Positions 25,795-35,629 are shown, counted from the first letter of the stretch. The stretch: 64,000 nucleotides of DNA from Aurantimicrobium sp. MWH-Uga1 (GCF_003325955.1 NZ_CP030929.1:1545480-1609479); one strand, 5' to 3'. A program made the numbers and translations. Notes: generated from the sequence alone by a model not told the origin.

Positions 25795-28700
25795 CTAGCT
25801 CTTTCTTGATCGAATGAGCCAGACTCCACCCGCTAACCCTGCCGCTAGAAGTGCGGCAAGCCCACCAAATATCCATAGATTGGGCTGGTCAGTTTCTAAT
25901 ACTGCTGCCGACTCAGCTTCTTCTCCAGAAGTGCTCTTTGAAGTTGAAGACTTCTTGGGAGAGACAAGTACAGGGGAATCCAATCCAGGGGCAACAGTGC
26001 CGATGTTACTTAATGCACTCACAGATTTGCGAGCAAGGCCTCCAGTAGAGGACGTGCCTTGAACAGATGCCGCAACAGTGGTTCCTGTCCATCCGACTAC
26101 CTTGTTGTCGATGTCTTGTACAACAATTCTGTGTTGACCAGCAGGAAGTGCTTCTGAAACGGTCGCTGTTACCGTTCCATCAGCCCCGACCTGAACCCAA
26201 TCACCAAGTGATGTTGGGGTTGAATGTGCCCAAACTGAAACCCATTCGCCTGCCATGTCTTGACCTACGTCAACAGTTATTGTCTGGTTCGATTCAACTG
26301 TTGAAGGTGCTTCAATCATGTCCTGCGTGGAAGGTGTTAATTGGCTTGAATCCACCGAGCTCGGGTCGCCTGTTGGGACTTTATTCACTAATTCATTTTG
26401 TCCTATATGAATTCTGCGGCCAGCAGTAATTGTAAATACTTCGGCGTCCGAGAGGCTTGTACCGCCAACGTACTGAGTTTCAAATCCTCGAGTTGAGTTT
26501 GAAGGATCTGAGATTTTTAATTTGTATGAACCTGCTGGCAGGCCATTGATGCTGAACTCTCCATTTTGTCTTCCGGAAGTCCACTTCGATAGGAAACCCT
26601 GCGGCTGGTAGGTCCCAGCAACATTTTTATAGACAGTAATGGTCACGAACTTTCCTTGGGAGAGCGGAGCTGTTCCAGAAATTGTCTTTGACACGACAGT
26701 ACCTGTGATTTGGCCACCATTAGCACTGACGGTGAAGTTCTTGCCGTCGACAGTCTGACCTGCCTGGACAAGAATTTCCGATGTCGGTAAATCTGTTCCA
26801 GAAGCAGAACTTGAGCTCCAGAATGCGCTAGCGAAATCAACAATCACCTTTTCACTGTTGTTCCAACAATTTTGCGAAACTCTCAAATAATAGTTTCCGT
26901 CTGGAACAGAAAGTGAGTAAGCACCACTACCTACGCCGTTAGAGCTTGTATATTGCGCTTGATCCGCAGATACAAGAGATCCTCGCGTGCCATCAACATT
27001 TTTTCTATAAGCAGAGACAACAGCACAAGGAACACTGTTGCCTGACTGATCCAACACCCTTCCCGTTATATATCCGAGGGGTCTTATGATCACGTCTTGG
27101 CTAACACTTGAGTTGGTAACTGTTACTTTTTGCTGGGTAGAGCCCAGGCCCTGAACCGACCCATTAATGAAATACGAGCCAGGTGAAAGGTTGACGAAAT
27201 TGAATATCCCATTTTCATCGGAAATTACGCTCCCCGACCACTGGCCACGAGAGTCCTCCAGCCAGAGCCACTGATCTGATAGCAATCTTCCTGATGAGGT
27301 TTTGAGCGTGCCGGTAATTGAAGCATTTCCAGTAACTAATGGAGCTAATTTGGCTGCAAGATACGCTTGTTCACCCTCTAGTAGATCTACTTCACCTACT
27401 AATGGGCCACCCCCTCCGGAGCCCATCTCGGCATCCTCTTCTGGATTAGTCAATTTGATTTCGACGAATCCATCTTTTTCTGCCCAGATTGTGTATGTTC
27501 CCGCGGGAAGACTTCCAAAGGAAAACTCGCCTCTGGAATTGGTAACAACGGGTTCAATGTTGTAGCTCCAAGCGCCAGTCAAAGATGCACTCATTGACGC
27601 ACCACTGATTGGTTCGTGAGTCACATTGTTCTTTAAGATTCCATAAATGCGCCCCGTGCCGGCAACAACTGATCTAAGTTCAATGTTCCTGACGACATTT
27701 GAACCCTGTACAGAAATGTCAGGTAATAAGGGTGACTCGTAGACTGTTGCCTGGTTTTGTGGGGGATTCACATTCACGATGTAATTGCCGTCTACAACTC
27801 CACCAACAGACCATGAACCGTTTGCAGATGAAGTTGCGGAATAGTACCTTCCAGAACCCCATATGTGAATCTGAGCCCCTTGCACAGGCGTATTGATTCG
27901 AGAGTCGATAACAGAACCGCTAATTGTTTTGTTTCCTATAGCCAGTGAGGTTAGAGAAAAGTTTTCAGTTGCGTTGCCTGAAATTACAACTCTTCTTGAT
28001 TGATATTGATAATCAGAGCTATTTACATGAACCCAATAAGTACCGTTGGGGAGGTTGGAAAATGAATAATTTCCGGAACCATCTGCTGATGTTGAACGTG
28101 AAACGCCAGATGTAAAGTCACTCAGATTTACCCACGCTCCGCCGAGCGGAGCACTACCGTTTTGAGAAGTTACCTGTCCAGTTAGTGCGTTAGAGCCGGT
28201 AGGTACCGGAGTTAGGTAGATGTCCTTTGTTCTGGTTTGACCGGAAGAAATCACCAAATTTGAATAGCTATTTACAAAGAGATTTTGATACGTTTGTGAA
28301 TCTGTTTTTGTTGCGCTGATACTGAACGAGCCCGCGTCAAGACCCGAAATTGAATACGTTCCATCATTTGCTGCAAGCGTAGAAAAACTCAGGCCATTAA
28401 GTGAGCCCGAAATTCTTGCACCCGGTACTACTGGGTTGTTAGAGGCTTCGGATCGAACGGTTCCAGTTACCGAGGCAGAACCAATTGCCATGGTGACATT
28501 AAGCGTATTTCCAGCAGGTGTGACAGACCTGTAAGAGGTTATTTCTGTAGTTCCAATAGTTTTTGACAAATTTAATTGAAAAGTGTTTGCGTTAATTCCA
28601 TTTAGGAGATATTGGCCCTGACTATCTGTAGTAGAACTACACAGATTTCCAGAACATCCAGATCCTGTGATGGATACGGCAACGCCTGCGATAGGTGCTC

Positions 28701-29403
28701 CTGAGTTATCACGAACCACACCACCGAGTTGCGAGGTGGGATTTAGGGTTGCAGAGACTGAAGTGACCGCTGTTGAGCCAACTGTAACTTGAAGTGTAGA
28801 TGAGGCAGAACTATCCGCTGAAAACACTACATTCCATGTGCCGGCGGGTAAATCTTCGATTGTTACATTTTCAGATGTGCCTGGGTTACTGATTGGTGAG
28901 ACGCTTGAACCGTATGATCCCATTCCAACTGAATTTACTTGGGTACTTAGAGATTGTGTTCCAGCAGGAATTCCAGAAATACTTGCAGTGACCGTATAAA
29001 CAGGCCTGAGTGTGATGCTTCTGGTTACTGTTTGATTATTTACGTCGATAGTTGATGGTGACCAGTTTACAGTTGTTGGTGCATATGTGTGATGTCCACC
29101 TGAAGAAACATAAGCTACTGGGTAGTAGGAGCCATCAGAGAGCCCAGTAAATACTGCAGAAGCAGTGCCACTTCCATCGGTAGTTACCGTTTGAAAAGAC
29201 CCTCCAACATAGACGTCAACGTTACTGTTAGGAGGGCCAGAGTTTATGCTGACCGTAATTTGGCCAGAACCAGAAGCATATGCAGGCATGACTAGTTGCG
29301 GAGAAAGCAACATCGTAAATGCAATGAACATTACAAGCAGCTTAGGTAGAGCTAATCTGCCCGTAAAGAAACCGGCATCAATAGTTCGTGTTTGTGAATT
29401 CAT
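25795..29403 (-). CDS. Large repeat-rich surface protein with carboxypeptidase-regulatory-like domains
   Basis: A 1202-residue exported protein. An N-terminal signal segment (LPKLLVMFIAFTMLLSP then AYAS) leads into about nine Ig-like beta-sandwich repeats of roughly 80-90 residues, each with G-x-V-x-D/N-x-x-x-P-x-x-G-A followed by D/N-G-x-Y/F-S-x-x-x-L-x-x-G-x-Y, as in carboxypeptidase regulatory-like/SpaA-type domains. The last 25 residues are one membrane helix and a basic tail (RSRKS), so it is membrane-anchored; no LPxTG sortase motif is seen. Cysteines are few. The DNA is more AT-rich than flanking genes, suggesting separate history. Adhesion or cell-surface structure is the likely role. 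Confidence 0.85.
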   Translation of the reverse strand: MNSQTRTIDAGFFTGRLALPKLLVMFIAFTMLLSPQLVMPAYASGSGQITVSINSGPPNSNVDVYVGGSFQTVTTDGSGTASAVFTGLSDGSYYPVAYVSSGGHHTYAPTTVNWSPSTIDVNNQTVTRSITLRPVYTVTASISGIPAGTQSLSTQVNSVGMGSYGSSVSPISNPGTSENVTIEDLPAGTWNVVFSADSSASSTLQVTVGSTAVTSVSATLNPTSQLGGVVRDNSGAPIAGVAVSITGSGCSGNLCSSTTDSQGQYLLNGINANTFQLNLSKTIGTTEITSYRSVTPAGNTLNVTMAIGSASVTGTVRSEASNNPVVPGARISGSLNGLSFSTLAANDGTYSISGLDAGSFSISATKTDSQTYQNLFVNSYSNLVISSGQTRTKDIYLTPVPTGSNALTGQVTSQNGSAPLGGAWVNLSDFTSGVSRSTSADGSGNYSFSNLPNGTYWVHVNSSDYQYQSRRVVISGNATENFSLTSLAIGNKTISGSVIDSRINTPVQGAQIHIWGSGRYYSATSSANGSWSVGGVVDGNYIVNVNPPQNQATVYESPLLPDISVQGSNVVRNIELRSVVAGTGRIYGILKNNVTHEPISGASMSASLTGAWSYNIEPVVTNSRGEFSFGSLPAGTYTIWAEKDGFVEIKLTNPEEDAEMGSGGGGPLVGEVDLLEGEQAYLAAKLAPLVTGNASITGTLKTSSGRLLSDQWLWLEDSRGQWSGSVISDENGIFNFVNLSPGSYFINGSVQGLGSTQQKVTVTNSSVSQDVIIRPLGYITGRVLDQSGNSVPCAVVSAYRKNVDGTRGSLVSADQAQYTSSNGVGSGAYSLSVPDGNYYLRVSQNCWNNSEKVIVDFASAFWSSSSASGTDLPTSEILVQAGQTVDGKNFTVSANGGQITGTVVSKTISGTAPLSQGKFVTITVYKNVAGTYQPQGFLSKWTSGRQNGEFSINGLPAGSYKLKISDPSNSTRGFETQYVGGTSLSDAEVFTITAGRRIHIGQNELVNKVPTGDPSSVDSSQLTPSTQDMIEAPSTVESNQTITVDVGQDMAGEWVSVWAHSTPTSLGDWVQVGADGTVTATVSEALPAGQHRIVVQDIDNKVVGWTGTTVAASVQGTSSTGGLARKSVSALSNIGTVAPGLDSPVLVSPKKSSTSKSTSGEEAESAAVLETDQPNLWIFGGLAALLAAGLAGGVWLIRSRKS

Positions 29404-29520
29404 TTATCCCCCAAAAGGGGTACAGCCCAATAAACAAAAGGGTTACAGGCCGATTCCCCCAACCTATATTCAGTACAACACATGGTACAAACTAAGTCAA
29501 CCGGGCGGTAAAGCACTGAT

Positions 29521-30681
29521 TTAGGGTTTGACTGATTTCGTCACCGTGAACTTTGGAGTCCTGCGAACCTCACGGGTTTCTCCCACTAGTTTTCGTAATG
29601 CGGGCTTGTAACTCAGGTGACGATTAGCTACGACCCACAGCTCCCCGCCTGGTTTGAGAACTCTTCCAGCCTCGGCAAAAAGCCTGAGGCTCGTGCCCGC
29701 ATGAACGGCAGCACCGGAATGAAACGGTGGGTTGAACAAAATAAGGTCAGCTGAGCTGTCTTCTTGTGAAGACAGTCCATCATCTCGAACCACGGTGACT
29801 CGATCACTGAGGTTGTTTGCCGCCATGGTTGCTTTCGCGGATTCGACAGCGGCGGCCGACTGGTCGCTGGCAATCACTGTCGCTGTTGGTCGAAGCTTTG
29901 CTATCTGGGCTGCCAGAACACCTGTGCCACAACCAAAGTCAATGATGCGCATGCCCTGTCGACCCGAGACTCTATCCAACACGGCGAGCAGGTCATAGGT
30001 TCCGATGTCGATAGAGATTCCCGCAAAAGCACCGCCCTGAGCACACACCGTCAGATCAACATCCGCGTGGTATTCACTCTTAGGCCATGTAGTGAGGGCA
30101 TCCAAGGCTGCTTGTTTCTTCGGCCCTCGGGCGCGAAGGACTCGTGACTTTTGTTCGGCAAGACTCGCTTCAACCTGAGTGAAAAACTTCCCCAAGGTCT
30201 CATTCATGCTCAGGGTCATGTGTTTGATGCGGCCACCGGCCAACACGAGAACATCGTCAGCGGCGTGGGTCGCAATGAGTGCCGCCCATTGCTCTAATTG
30301 CTCCAGCGAGCGCGGTAGACGCAACACAACAATTCGTGAGGAATCAACTAGTTCACTGCTTAGTGGAAGATTCTGAAAGGTCGACGAAGGCGGATAGAAA
30401 TCAGAAAGTTGCTTCGCGTTATTCATCAGCGCTAGTTCACCTGACCGGGCATCTTGATGAACAAGTACCTCAGCAAACTCTGCCTCCGCTAAGGCGCCTA
30501 ATGTCAATGCTCCGTGAGTGTCTCCGATGATGGATAGCGGGCCTGCAAGCAGGGTTGGATCAATCTCAACAGCGTGCTGAAGTTCAGTTAACAGGAGACG
30601 GTCGGCGGCATCAACGGCAACGAGTTCGGGGGACTCCAGATCAGGCCAACGCCTGAGGGATTCGAAAGGAAATGAACTCAC
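29521..30681 (-). CDS. RsmC/RlmG-type SAM-dependent methyltransferase
   Basis: A 386-residue class I methyltransferase with a degenerate N-terminal domain (about 1-190) and a catalytic C-terminal domain, as in the rRNA guanine-N2 methyltransferases RsmC and RlmG. The SAM site is MRIIDFGCGTGVLAAQIA, and the target-base motif is ILFNPPFHSGAAVH. The GTG start has TAGTCT six bases upstream, the hexamer overlapping the stop codon of the gene before it. Which rRNA position it modifies is not readable. Confidence 0.88.
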   Translation of the reverse strand: MSSFPFESLRRWPDLESPELVAVDAADRLLLTELQHAVEIDPTLLAGPLSIIGDTHGALTLGALAEAEFAEVLVHQDARSGELALMNNAKQLSDFYPPSSTFQNLPLSSELVDSSRIVVLRLPRSLEQLEQWAALIATHAADDVLVLAGGRIKHMTLSMNETLGKFFTQVEASLAEQKSRVLRARGPKKQAALDALTTWPKSEYHADVDLTVCAQGGAFAGISIDIGTYDLLAVLDRVSGRQGMRIIDFGCGTGVLAAQIAKLRPTATVIASDQSAAAVESAKATMAANNLSDRVTVVRDDGLSSQEDSSADLILFNPPFHSGAAVHAGTSLRLFAEAGRVLKPGGELWVVANRHLSYKPALRKLVGETREVRRTPKFTVTKSVKP

Positions 30682-30690
30682 CCTTTGAGA

Positions 30691-31062
30691 CTATTCGGAC
30701 TTGCCAACCTGCTTGTACAACTTGGAGATAACAAACCAGGAACCATCAACACGAAGCAGGCTGAGATAGTCCTGCATTACTCCGCCAAACATCTCGAGCT
30801 GGACTTTTGCGAGTGCAACTTCTGGTGAAATCTGGTCGACGAGGAGGACCTTGTCGCGACGGACATTACCTGAATCTTGTGGTGATGTACGAGCTTCCAT
30901 TTGTTCGCGATAAATATCGCGAGGACGAATCACGATCTCATCGTTCTCTGACGAGTAGAGGTTGCTGTCTTTGTGAAAGACCTTGTCAAAGAGAGACATG
31001 TCTTGCGTGTGCATGAGCTCGAAGTAGTTATCGAGCAATGTTTGTATTCCTGCGTCAGTCAT
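30691..31062 (-). CDS. NTF2-like/putative lumazine-binding protein
   Basis: A 123-residue protein of the NTF2/SnoaL superfamily, closest in pattern to putative lumazine-binding proteins: TLLDNYFELMHTQDMSLFDKVFHKDS at the start and DYLSLLRVDGSWFVISKLY at the end. It may bind a small ligand or be an enzyme; no catalytic residues are obvious. TAGTCT stands seven bases before the ATG. The gene ends nine bases before the next promoter-start unit, and the 13-base promoter block is shared with that gene. Confidence 0.78.
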   Translation of the reverse strand: MTDAGIQTLLDNYFELMHTQDMSLFDKVFHKDSNLYSSENDEIVIRPRDIYREQMEARTSPQDSGNVRRDKVLLVDQISPEVALAKVQLEMFGGVMQDYLSLLRVDGSWFVISKLYKQVGKSE

Positions 31063-31090
31063 GACGTTGAGACTATTCGAAAAAGACGAA

Positions 31091-31333
31091 TTAAGCCCGA
31101 TCCTCAAGCTCGCGCTTCATCAGAAACTGAACATCACGATCCAAGTGGTCAATTCTGCTCGAAAGTAAATCAAATCGAGCATTCATTTCGCCCCGGAGAG
31201 ATCCCAGTTCATTTCTGACAGACCCAATTTCTGCTCTCACAGTTCGGGATATTGACGTAGTTACAAAGCCAAGCATCCCAAAGAGTGCCGTGGCAAAAAC
31301 ACCAATGACAGTCCATACCTGGGGTTCGTTCAA
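31091..31333 (-). CDS. Small membrane protein with coiled-coil tail
   Basis: About 80 residues: one hydrophobic helix (VWTVIGVFATALFGMLGFV) and then a charged heptad-type tail (IGSVRNELGSLRGEMNARF and following) likely to oligomerise. The start is uncertain; TTG 31333 has AAAGG eight bases before it, and another TTG and a GTG lie just upstream. Many unrelated bacterial and phage proteins share this architecture, so no function is assigned. Confidence 0.55.
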   Translation of the reverse strand: MNEPQVWTVIGVFATALFGMLGFVTTSISRTVRAEIGSVRNELGSLRGEMNARFDLLSSRIDHLDRDVQFLMKRELEDRA

Positions 31334-31445
31334 AGTCAACACCTTTCTATTTTCCCCTGGTAAAGAAAGAATGCCAACAATCCCACTGAAGAATGAGCGA
31401 ACTTCAGTGAAAGAGGATAAACAACTGGTGTGCCTGTGTGGGGGA

Positions 31446-31862
31446 CTAGTTGCGTCCAAAAGGGCGCCACACAACTACATCTGTTCGGCGGCGAGCGCGT
31501 GTTCCAGCCCGCAGGCTTTCCACGTCACCTGCAGGTCCTGCGGCGAAGACGCGACGACCTGGCTGGTTGAGCAGAGCGTCAGCGAGGGCGGCTTCGAGTT
31601 CTCGGACCCTGGCACGAAGTGCGTCATTTTGATTCTCTAAATCAAGTACTCGGCGGATGCCCTCAAGGGAGAGACCTTCCGCGCTCAGCCTGGCAACTTC
31701 ACGAAGCTGAGCTACATTTCGCATGGAGTAGCGGCGAGATTGTCCCGCTGTTCGGCCTGGCTGAACCAGGCCGATGCGGTCATACTGCCGAAGAGTCTGC
31801 GGGTGCATTCCCGCAAGCTCTGCAGCCATCGAGATAGTAAAGATGGGCTGGTTCTCGTCCAT
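31446..31862 (-). CDS. hspR: Heat-shock repressor HspR (MerR family)
   Basis: A 138-residue MerR-type repressor. The HTH is FTISMAAELAGMHPQTLRQYDRIGLVQPGRT, with the following SRRYSMRNVAQLREVARL wing; a short coiled coil and a C-terminal tail ending VVVWRPFGRN complete it, the VVWRP ending being typical of actinobacterial HspR. It should repress dnaK and clpB by binding HAIR sites, using DnaK as co-repressor. It is the last gene of the dnaK-grpE-dnaJ-hspR operon, following dnaJ by 29 bases. Matching HAIR sites are seen at 25671, 35480 and 35543. Confidence 0.95.
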   Translation of the reverse strand: MDENQPIFTISMAAELAGMHPQTLRQYDRIGLVQPGRTAGQSRRYSMRNVAQLREVARLSAEGLSLEGIRRVLDLENQNDALRARVRELEAALADALLNQPGRRVFAAGPAGDVESLRAGTRARRRTDVVVWRPFGRN

Positions 31863-31891
31863 TCTTTTCCTTATCTCTTGAGAGGTGATTG

Positions 31892-32869
31892 TTAGCGCTT
31901 TGCTTCTGCAAGTAAGTCTGCGCGAGGGTTCTCACTTGGCGCAACAGATGCGAACTTTTCGAGGGCTTCTTTAGCAGCGTCGTCGAGGTGGCTCGGGACA
32001 GCAATTTGAACAACAGCAAGAAGGTCGCCGGTTCCCTTTGCTGTCTTGATGCCACGACCCTTAACGCGCAGCGAACGTCCGCTCGGGGTGCCCGGAGCAA
32101 CTTTGAGTTTGACGGTTTCACCCTCAGGCGTGGGAACCTCAATGGTTGCCCCCAACGCTGCCTCCGTGAAGGTAACGGGAACATTCACTTTAATGTTGAG
32201 CCCGTCTCGCTCGAAGACAGGGTGCTTCTTCACCTTGACAGTGAGAACAATGTCTCCGGCTTCGCCGCCGTCAGGGCTGGGATAGCCCTTCCCGCGAAGA
32301 CGGATCTTCTGCCCATCTGCAACACCAGCAGGGATCTTCACCTTGACGGTGCGGCCCTCACTGGTCTGCAAGCTCATGGTGTCGCCATGGAAGGCTTCAA
32401 AGAAGTCGATAGTGACAGAGGAGACAATGTCTTGTCCCTTCTGCGGGCCACCGAATCCACGGAAACCGCCGGAGGACTGACCGAATCGGCCACCTCCGCC
32501 ACCAAACATTCCGCCGAAGATGTCTTCAAAGCCACCTCCTTGTTGGAAGGTGTACTGCTGGCCGCCACGGCCAAACCCACTGAAGGCATCTTCGAAACCA
32601 CCTTGAGGTCCGCCGGCACTAAAGCGTGCTCCGGAACCCATGGCGCGAATCTGGTCATACTCCGCACGTTGCTCCTTATCAGAGAGCACCGAGTAAGCTT
32701 CAGAGATTTCCTTGAACTTTGCTTCTGCCTTGGCGTTTCCCTGATTGGAGTCAGGGTGATATTCGCGAGCGAGCTTGCGATAGACCTTCTTCAGTTCAGC
32801 TTCCGAAGCGTCTTTGGAGACGCCGAGGACTTTATAAAAGTCTTTATCGAACCAATCTTGACTGGCCAT
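31892..32869 (-). CDS. dnaJ: Chaperone DnaJ, form without zinc finger
   Basis: A 325-residue Hsp40. The J-domain (residues 1-75) has the HPD triad in REYHPDSNQG; next a Gly/Phe-rich segment, then two C-terminal beta domains starting QDIVSSVTIDFFEAFHG. There are no CxxCxGxG repeats, so it is the DnaJ/CbpA type without zinc fingers. It stimulates the DnaK ATPase and delivers clients. AAGGAGG is positioned correctly before the ATG. It follows grpE by 32 bases. Confidence 0.93.
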   Translation of the reverse strand: MASQDWFDKDFYKVLGVSKDASEAELKKVYRKLAREYHPDSNQGNAKAEAKFKEISEAYSVLSDKEQRAEYDQIRAMGSGARFSAGGPQGGFEDAFSGFGRGGQQYTFQQGGGFEDIFGGMFGGGGGRFGQSSGGFRGFGGPQKGQDIVSSVTIDFFEAFHGDTMSLQTSEGRTVKVKIPAGVADGQKIRLRGKGYPSPDGGEAGDIVLTVKVKKHPVFERDGLNIKVNVPVTFTEAALGATIEVPTPEGETVKLKVAPGTPSGRSLRVKGRGIKTAKGTGDLLAVVQIAVPSHLDDAAKEALEKFASVAPSENPRADLLAEAKR

Positions 32870-32901
32870 ATGCGCCTCCTTTCTTTACGTCGTTTCGGAT
32901 A

Positions 32902-33525
32902 CTAGTTTGCAGGAACAGCAACAACAACCTTTGCTGCACGAACCTGCGTGGTGCCGATCATGTACCCGGTCTCCACAACGTCCAACACAGTCTCTGCTGT
33001 GACATCTGGTGAAGGCTGCTGCAGAATCGCTTCATGCAGGTTCGGGTCAAAAGGGTCACCAGCTGCACCATAGGCAACGAGACCTAGGCGCTCGGTTGCA
33101 CCGCGCAGTTTGCCGGCGATGGCGGCGAGGGCAGAGCCCTCCGCCAGGTCGCCGTGCTTTTCTGCACGGTCGATGTCATCGAGAACAGGAAGAAGAATCT
33201 TCACGGTGTCTCCGATGATGCGCTCACGCTCAATCTCTCGGTTGGCTTCGGTGCGCTTACGGTAGTTGGCGTATTCAGCGGTTACGCGCTGAAGGTCAGC
33301 CAAACGCTCTGCCGCCAGATCACTTTCTGCCTGCTCGAGGAAAGAAAGGTCGGCATCTGTCAGCGAGGTTTCTAGGTCGGCGTCTTCAAAGGAAGCGTCT
33401 TCAGTAGGTCCGTCGTAGCCAGGGTCTTCAGCAAAGCCGGCGTTCTCGCCAACCTCACTGGCGTCCCCTGCGGAGGAGCCCCCGTTGAGGGGCTCCTCTA
33501 CTGGGTTCTCGTTCTGGTCGGACAT
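32902..33525 (-). CDS. grpE: Nucleotide exchange factor GrpE
   Basis: A 207-residue GrpE. The first 65 residues are acidic and low-complexity, then comes the long helix with RVTAEYANYRKRTEANRE, and the beta domain FDPNLHEAILQQPSPDV and YMIGTTQVRAAKVVVA. It releases ADP from DnaK. The gene starts two bases after dnaK. Confidence 0.95.
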   Translation of the reverse strand: MSDQNENPVEEPLNGGSSAGDASEVGENAGFAEDPGYDGPTEDASFEDADLETSLTDADLSFLEQAESDLAAERLADLQRVTAEYANYRKRTEANREIERERIIGDTVKILLPVLDDIDRAEKHGDLAEGSALAAIAGKLRGATERLGLVAYGAAGDPFDPNLHEAILQQPSPDVTAETVLDVVETGYMIGTTQVRAAKVVVAVPAN

Positions 33526-33527
33526 TC

Positions 33528-35399
33528 TTACTTAGCGTCTTTCTCAGACGATCCGTCAGCCTCGTCGTCTTCGACAACTTCAGCGTCGACAACATCTTCG
33601 TCAGAAGCAGCTTCGCCTTCAGGTGCACTTTCCGCAGATGCTTCTGCCTGGCCTGCAGCGTAGATTGCTTCACCGAGTTTGCCCTGGCTTTCGACGAGCT
33701 TGTCGTATGCAGTCTTCACGGCGGCATCGTCATCTCCAGCGAGAGCGGTCTTGAGTGCGTCAACATCGCCCTGAACTTCGTTCTTCACGTCTTCAGGAAG
33801 CTTGTCTTCGTTCTCTTTGATCAGCTTCTCGATGGAGTAGACCATCTGCTCAGCACCGTTGCGGGTCTCTGCAGACTCGCGACGTGCCTTGTCTTCAGCT
33901 GCGTGCTCTTCAGCTTCGCGCACCATGCGCTCGATGTCTTCCTTGGGAAGAGATGAGCCACCGGTGATGGTCATCGACTGCTCCTTACCGGTGCCCTTGT
34001 CCTTAGCGGACACGTGCACGATACCGTTTGCGTCGATGTCAAAGGTGACCTCTACCTGAGGAACTCCGCGAGGTGCTGGTGCGATACCGGTCAGCTCGAA
34101 GTTTCCGAGTGACTTGTTGTCACGAGTGAACTCACGCTCACCCTGGAACACCTGAATGGATACCGATGGCTGGTTGTCATCAGCTGTGGTGAAGGTTTCA
34201 GATCGCTTGGTGGGGATCGCAGTGTTGCGCTCAATCAACTTGGTCATGATTCCACCCTTGGTCTCGATACCGAGGCTGAGGGGGGTGACGTCGATGAGCA
34301 GAACGTCCTTGCGCTCTCCACGCAGAACACCTGCCTGTAGTGCTGCACCAACGGCAACAACTTCGTCAGGGTTCACGGTCTTGTTTGCTTCCTTGCCACC
34401 GGTGAGGCTCTTGACCAGTTCTGCTACTGCAGGCATACGGGTTGAACCACCAACGAGGACTACGTGAGCAATGTCGCTGACTTTGACGCCTGCTTCCTTG
34501 ATGACATCCTCGAATGGTTTCTTGGTGCGAGCGATAAGGTCTTCGGTCATCGACTCGAACTGTGCACGAGTGAGGGTCTCATCGAGGTTGGCTGGGCCGT
34601 TCTCAGTCAGAGAGAGGTAGGGCAACTGAATGCTCGTGCTCATGGAGGAGCTGAGCTCCTTCTTGGCCTGCTCAGCAGCTTCCTTCAGACGCTGGAGTGC
34701 AATCTTGTCCTTGGACACGTCGACACCAGTGGTCTCCTTGAACTTCTTAATCAGGTGATCCACGATGCGCTGATCCCAGTCGTCACCACCGAGGCGGTTA
34801 TCACCCGAGGTTGCACGAACCTGAATAGTTGAGAAGTCATCATCCTTACCCACTTCGAGCAGAGAAACGTCGAACGTTCCACCACCAAGGTCGAATACGA
34901 GGATGAGCTCGTCTTCCTTACCCTTGTCGAGTCCGTATGCCAACGCGGCAGCGGTGGGCTCGTTGATAATACGCAGAACGTTCAGACCTGCGATCTCACC
35001 CGCATCCTTGGTTGCCTGACGCTCAGCATCGTTGAAGTATGCGGGGACGGTGATCACTGCGTCGGTGACGGTGTCACCGAGGTAGGTCTCTGCGTCGCGC
35101 TTGAGCTTGCCCAAAATTCGGGCAGAGATTTCTTGTGGGGTGTACTTCTTTTCGTCAATAGATACGGTCCAGTCAGTACCGATGTGACGCTTGACGGAAG
35201 CAATAGTGCGGTCCACGTTGGTGACTGCCTGGCGTTTTGCTGGCTCTCCAACGAGTACTTCGCCATCCTTCGTGAAGGCGACTACCGAGGGGGTAGTGCG
35301 GAATCCTTCAGCGTTGGCGATAACGGTGGGTTCTCCACCTTCAAGTACGGAAACAACCGAGTTGGTGGTTCCGAGGTCAATGCCTACTGCACGTGACAT
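33528..35399 (-). CDS. dnaK: Hsp70 chaperone DnaK
   Basis: A 623-residue Hsp70. The N-terminal ATPase begins [15 protein letters not shown] and includes [17 protein letters not shown] and [12 protein letters not shown]; the substrate domain has the [17 protein letters not shown] linker; the tail is acidic. The ATG at 35399 follows AAGGAG, so the longer frame beginning at 35420 is rejected. It is the first gene of the operon and has two HAIR sites upstream. Confidence 0.97.
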   Translation of the reverse strand: MSRAVGIDLGTTNSVVSVLEGGEPTVIANAEGFRTTPSVVAFTKDGEVLVGEPAKRQAVTNVDRTIASVKRHIGTDWTVSIDEKKYTPQEISARILGKLKRDAETYLGDTVTDAVITVPAYFNDAERQATKDAGEIAGLNVLRIINEPTAAALAYGLDKGKEDELILVFDLGGGTFDVSLLEVGKDDDFSTIQVRATSGDNRLGGDDWDQRIVDHLIKKFKETTGVDVSKDKIALQRLKEAAEQAKKELSSSMSTSIQLPYLSLTENGPANLDETLTRAQFESMTEDLIARTKKPFEDVIKEAGVKVSDIAHVVLVGGSTRMPAVAELVKSLTGGKEANKTVNPDEVVAVGAALQAGVLRGERKDVLLIDVTPLSLGIETKGGIMTKLIERNTAIPTKRSETFTTADDNQPSVSIQVFQGEREFTRDNKSLGNFELTGIAPAPRGVPQVEVTFDIDANGIVHVSAKDKGTGKEQSMTITGGSSLPKEDIERMVREAEEHAAEDKARRESAETRNGAEQMVYSIEKLIKENEDKLPEDVKNEVQGDVDALKTALAGDDDAAVKTAYDKLVESQGKLGEAIYAAGQAEASAESAPEGEAASDEDVVDAEVVEDDEADGSSEKDAK

Positions 35400-35479
35400 A
35401 TGTGTGTTCTCCTTCTTCATTCCAGTGTGAGCTGGAAATTCCTTGTGTTTATGCGGTTTTCACCGAAGCTTGTTCAAGA

Positions 35480-35500
35480 CTTGAGTCGTGATATATCAAG
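35480..35500 (-). promoter_or_regulatory. HAIR-like operator near dnaK promoter (degenerate)
   Basis: CTTGAGT-N7-TATCAAG has a perfect left half and a right half differing in two positions from ACTCAAG. It sits about 80 bases before dnaK and overlaps the position of a possible -10 (CAAACT) that pairs with TTGACG at 35522-35527. Confidence 0.65.
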
Positions 35501-35542
35501 TTTGCCACGGAGAGTGCCCGGCGTCAAGCACTCACAGCAAAT

Positions 35543-35563
35543 CTTGAGCTTTCTCGACTCAAG
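35543..35563 (-). promoter_or_regulatory. HAIR operator upstream of dnaK
   Basis: CTTGAGC-N7-ACTCAAG matches the HspR inverted-repeat pattern with one difference. It lies just upstream of a TTGACG -35 box (35522-35527) and, on the other side, close to the divergent MFS gene, so it may also affect that gene. Confidence 0.85.
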
Positions 35564-35629
35564 TTTTTGTTTTGGGAGTGTTTACCCCAGGTTCTTCCTG
35601 AAGAGATGCGGGAGGGGTACCCTAAACAC

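Noticed and set aside
25795..25900. Possible LPxTG sortase signal at the end of the large surface protein
   Set aside because: No LPxTG or variant before the C-terminal helix; the tail looks like a simple membrane anchor.
25795..29403. Repeats in the large surface protein as a CRISPR or tandem DNA repeat array
   Set aside because: Repeats are at the protein pattern level with diverged DNA; no regular identical direct repeats with spacers are seen here or elsewhere in the window.
31988..32905. 305-residue plus-strand frame over dnaJ
   Set aside because: Antisense shadow of dnaJ with no family match, no promoter and no ribosome site.
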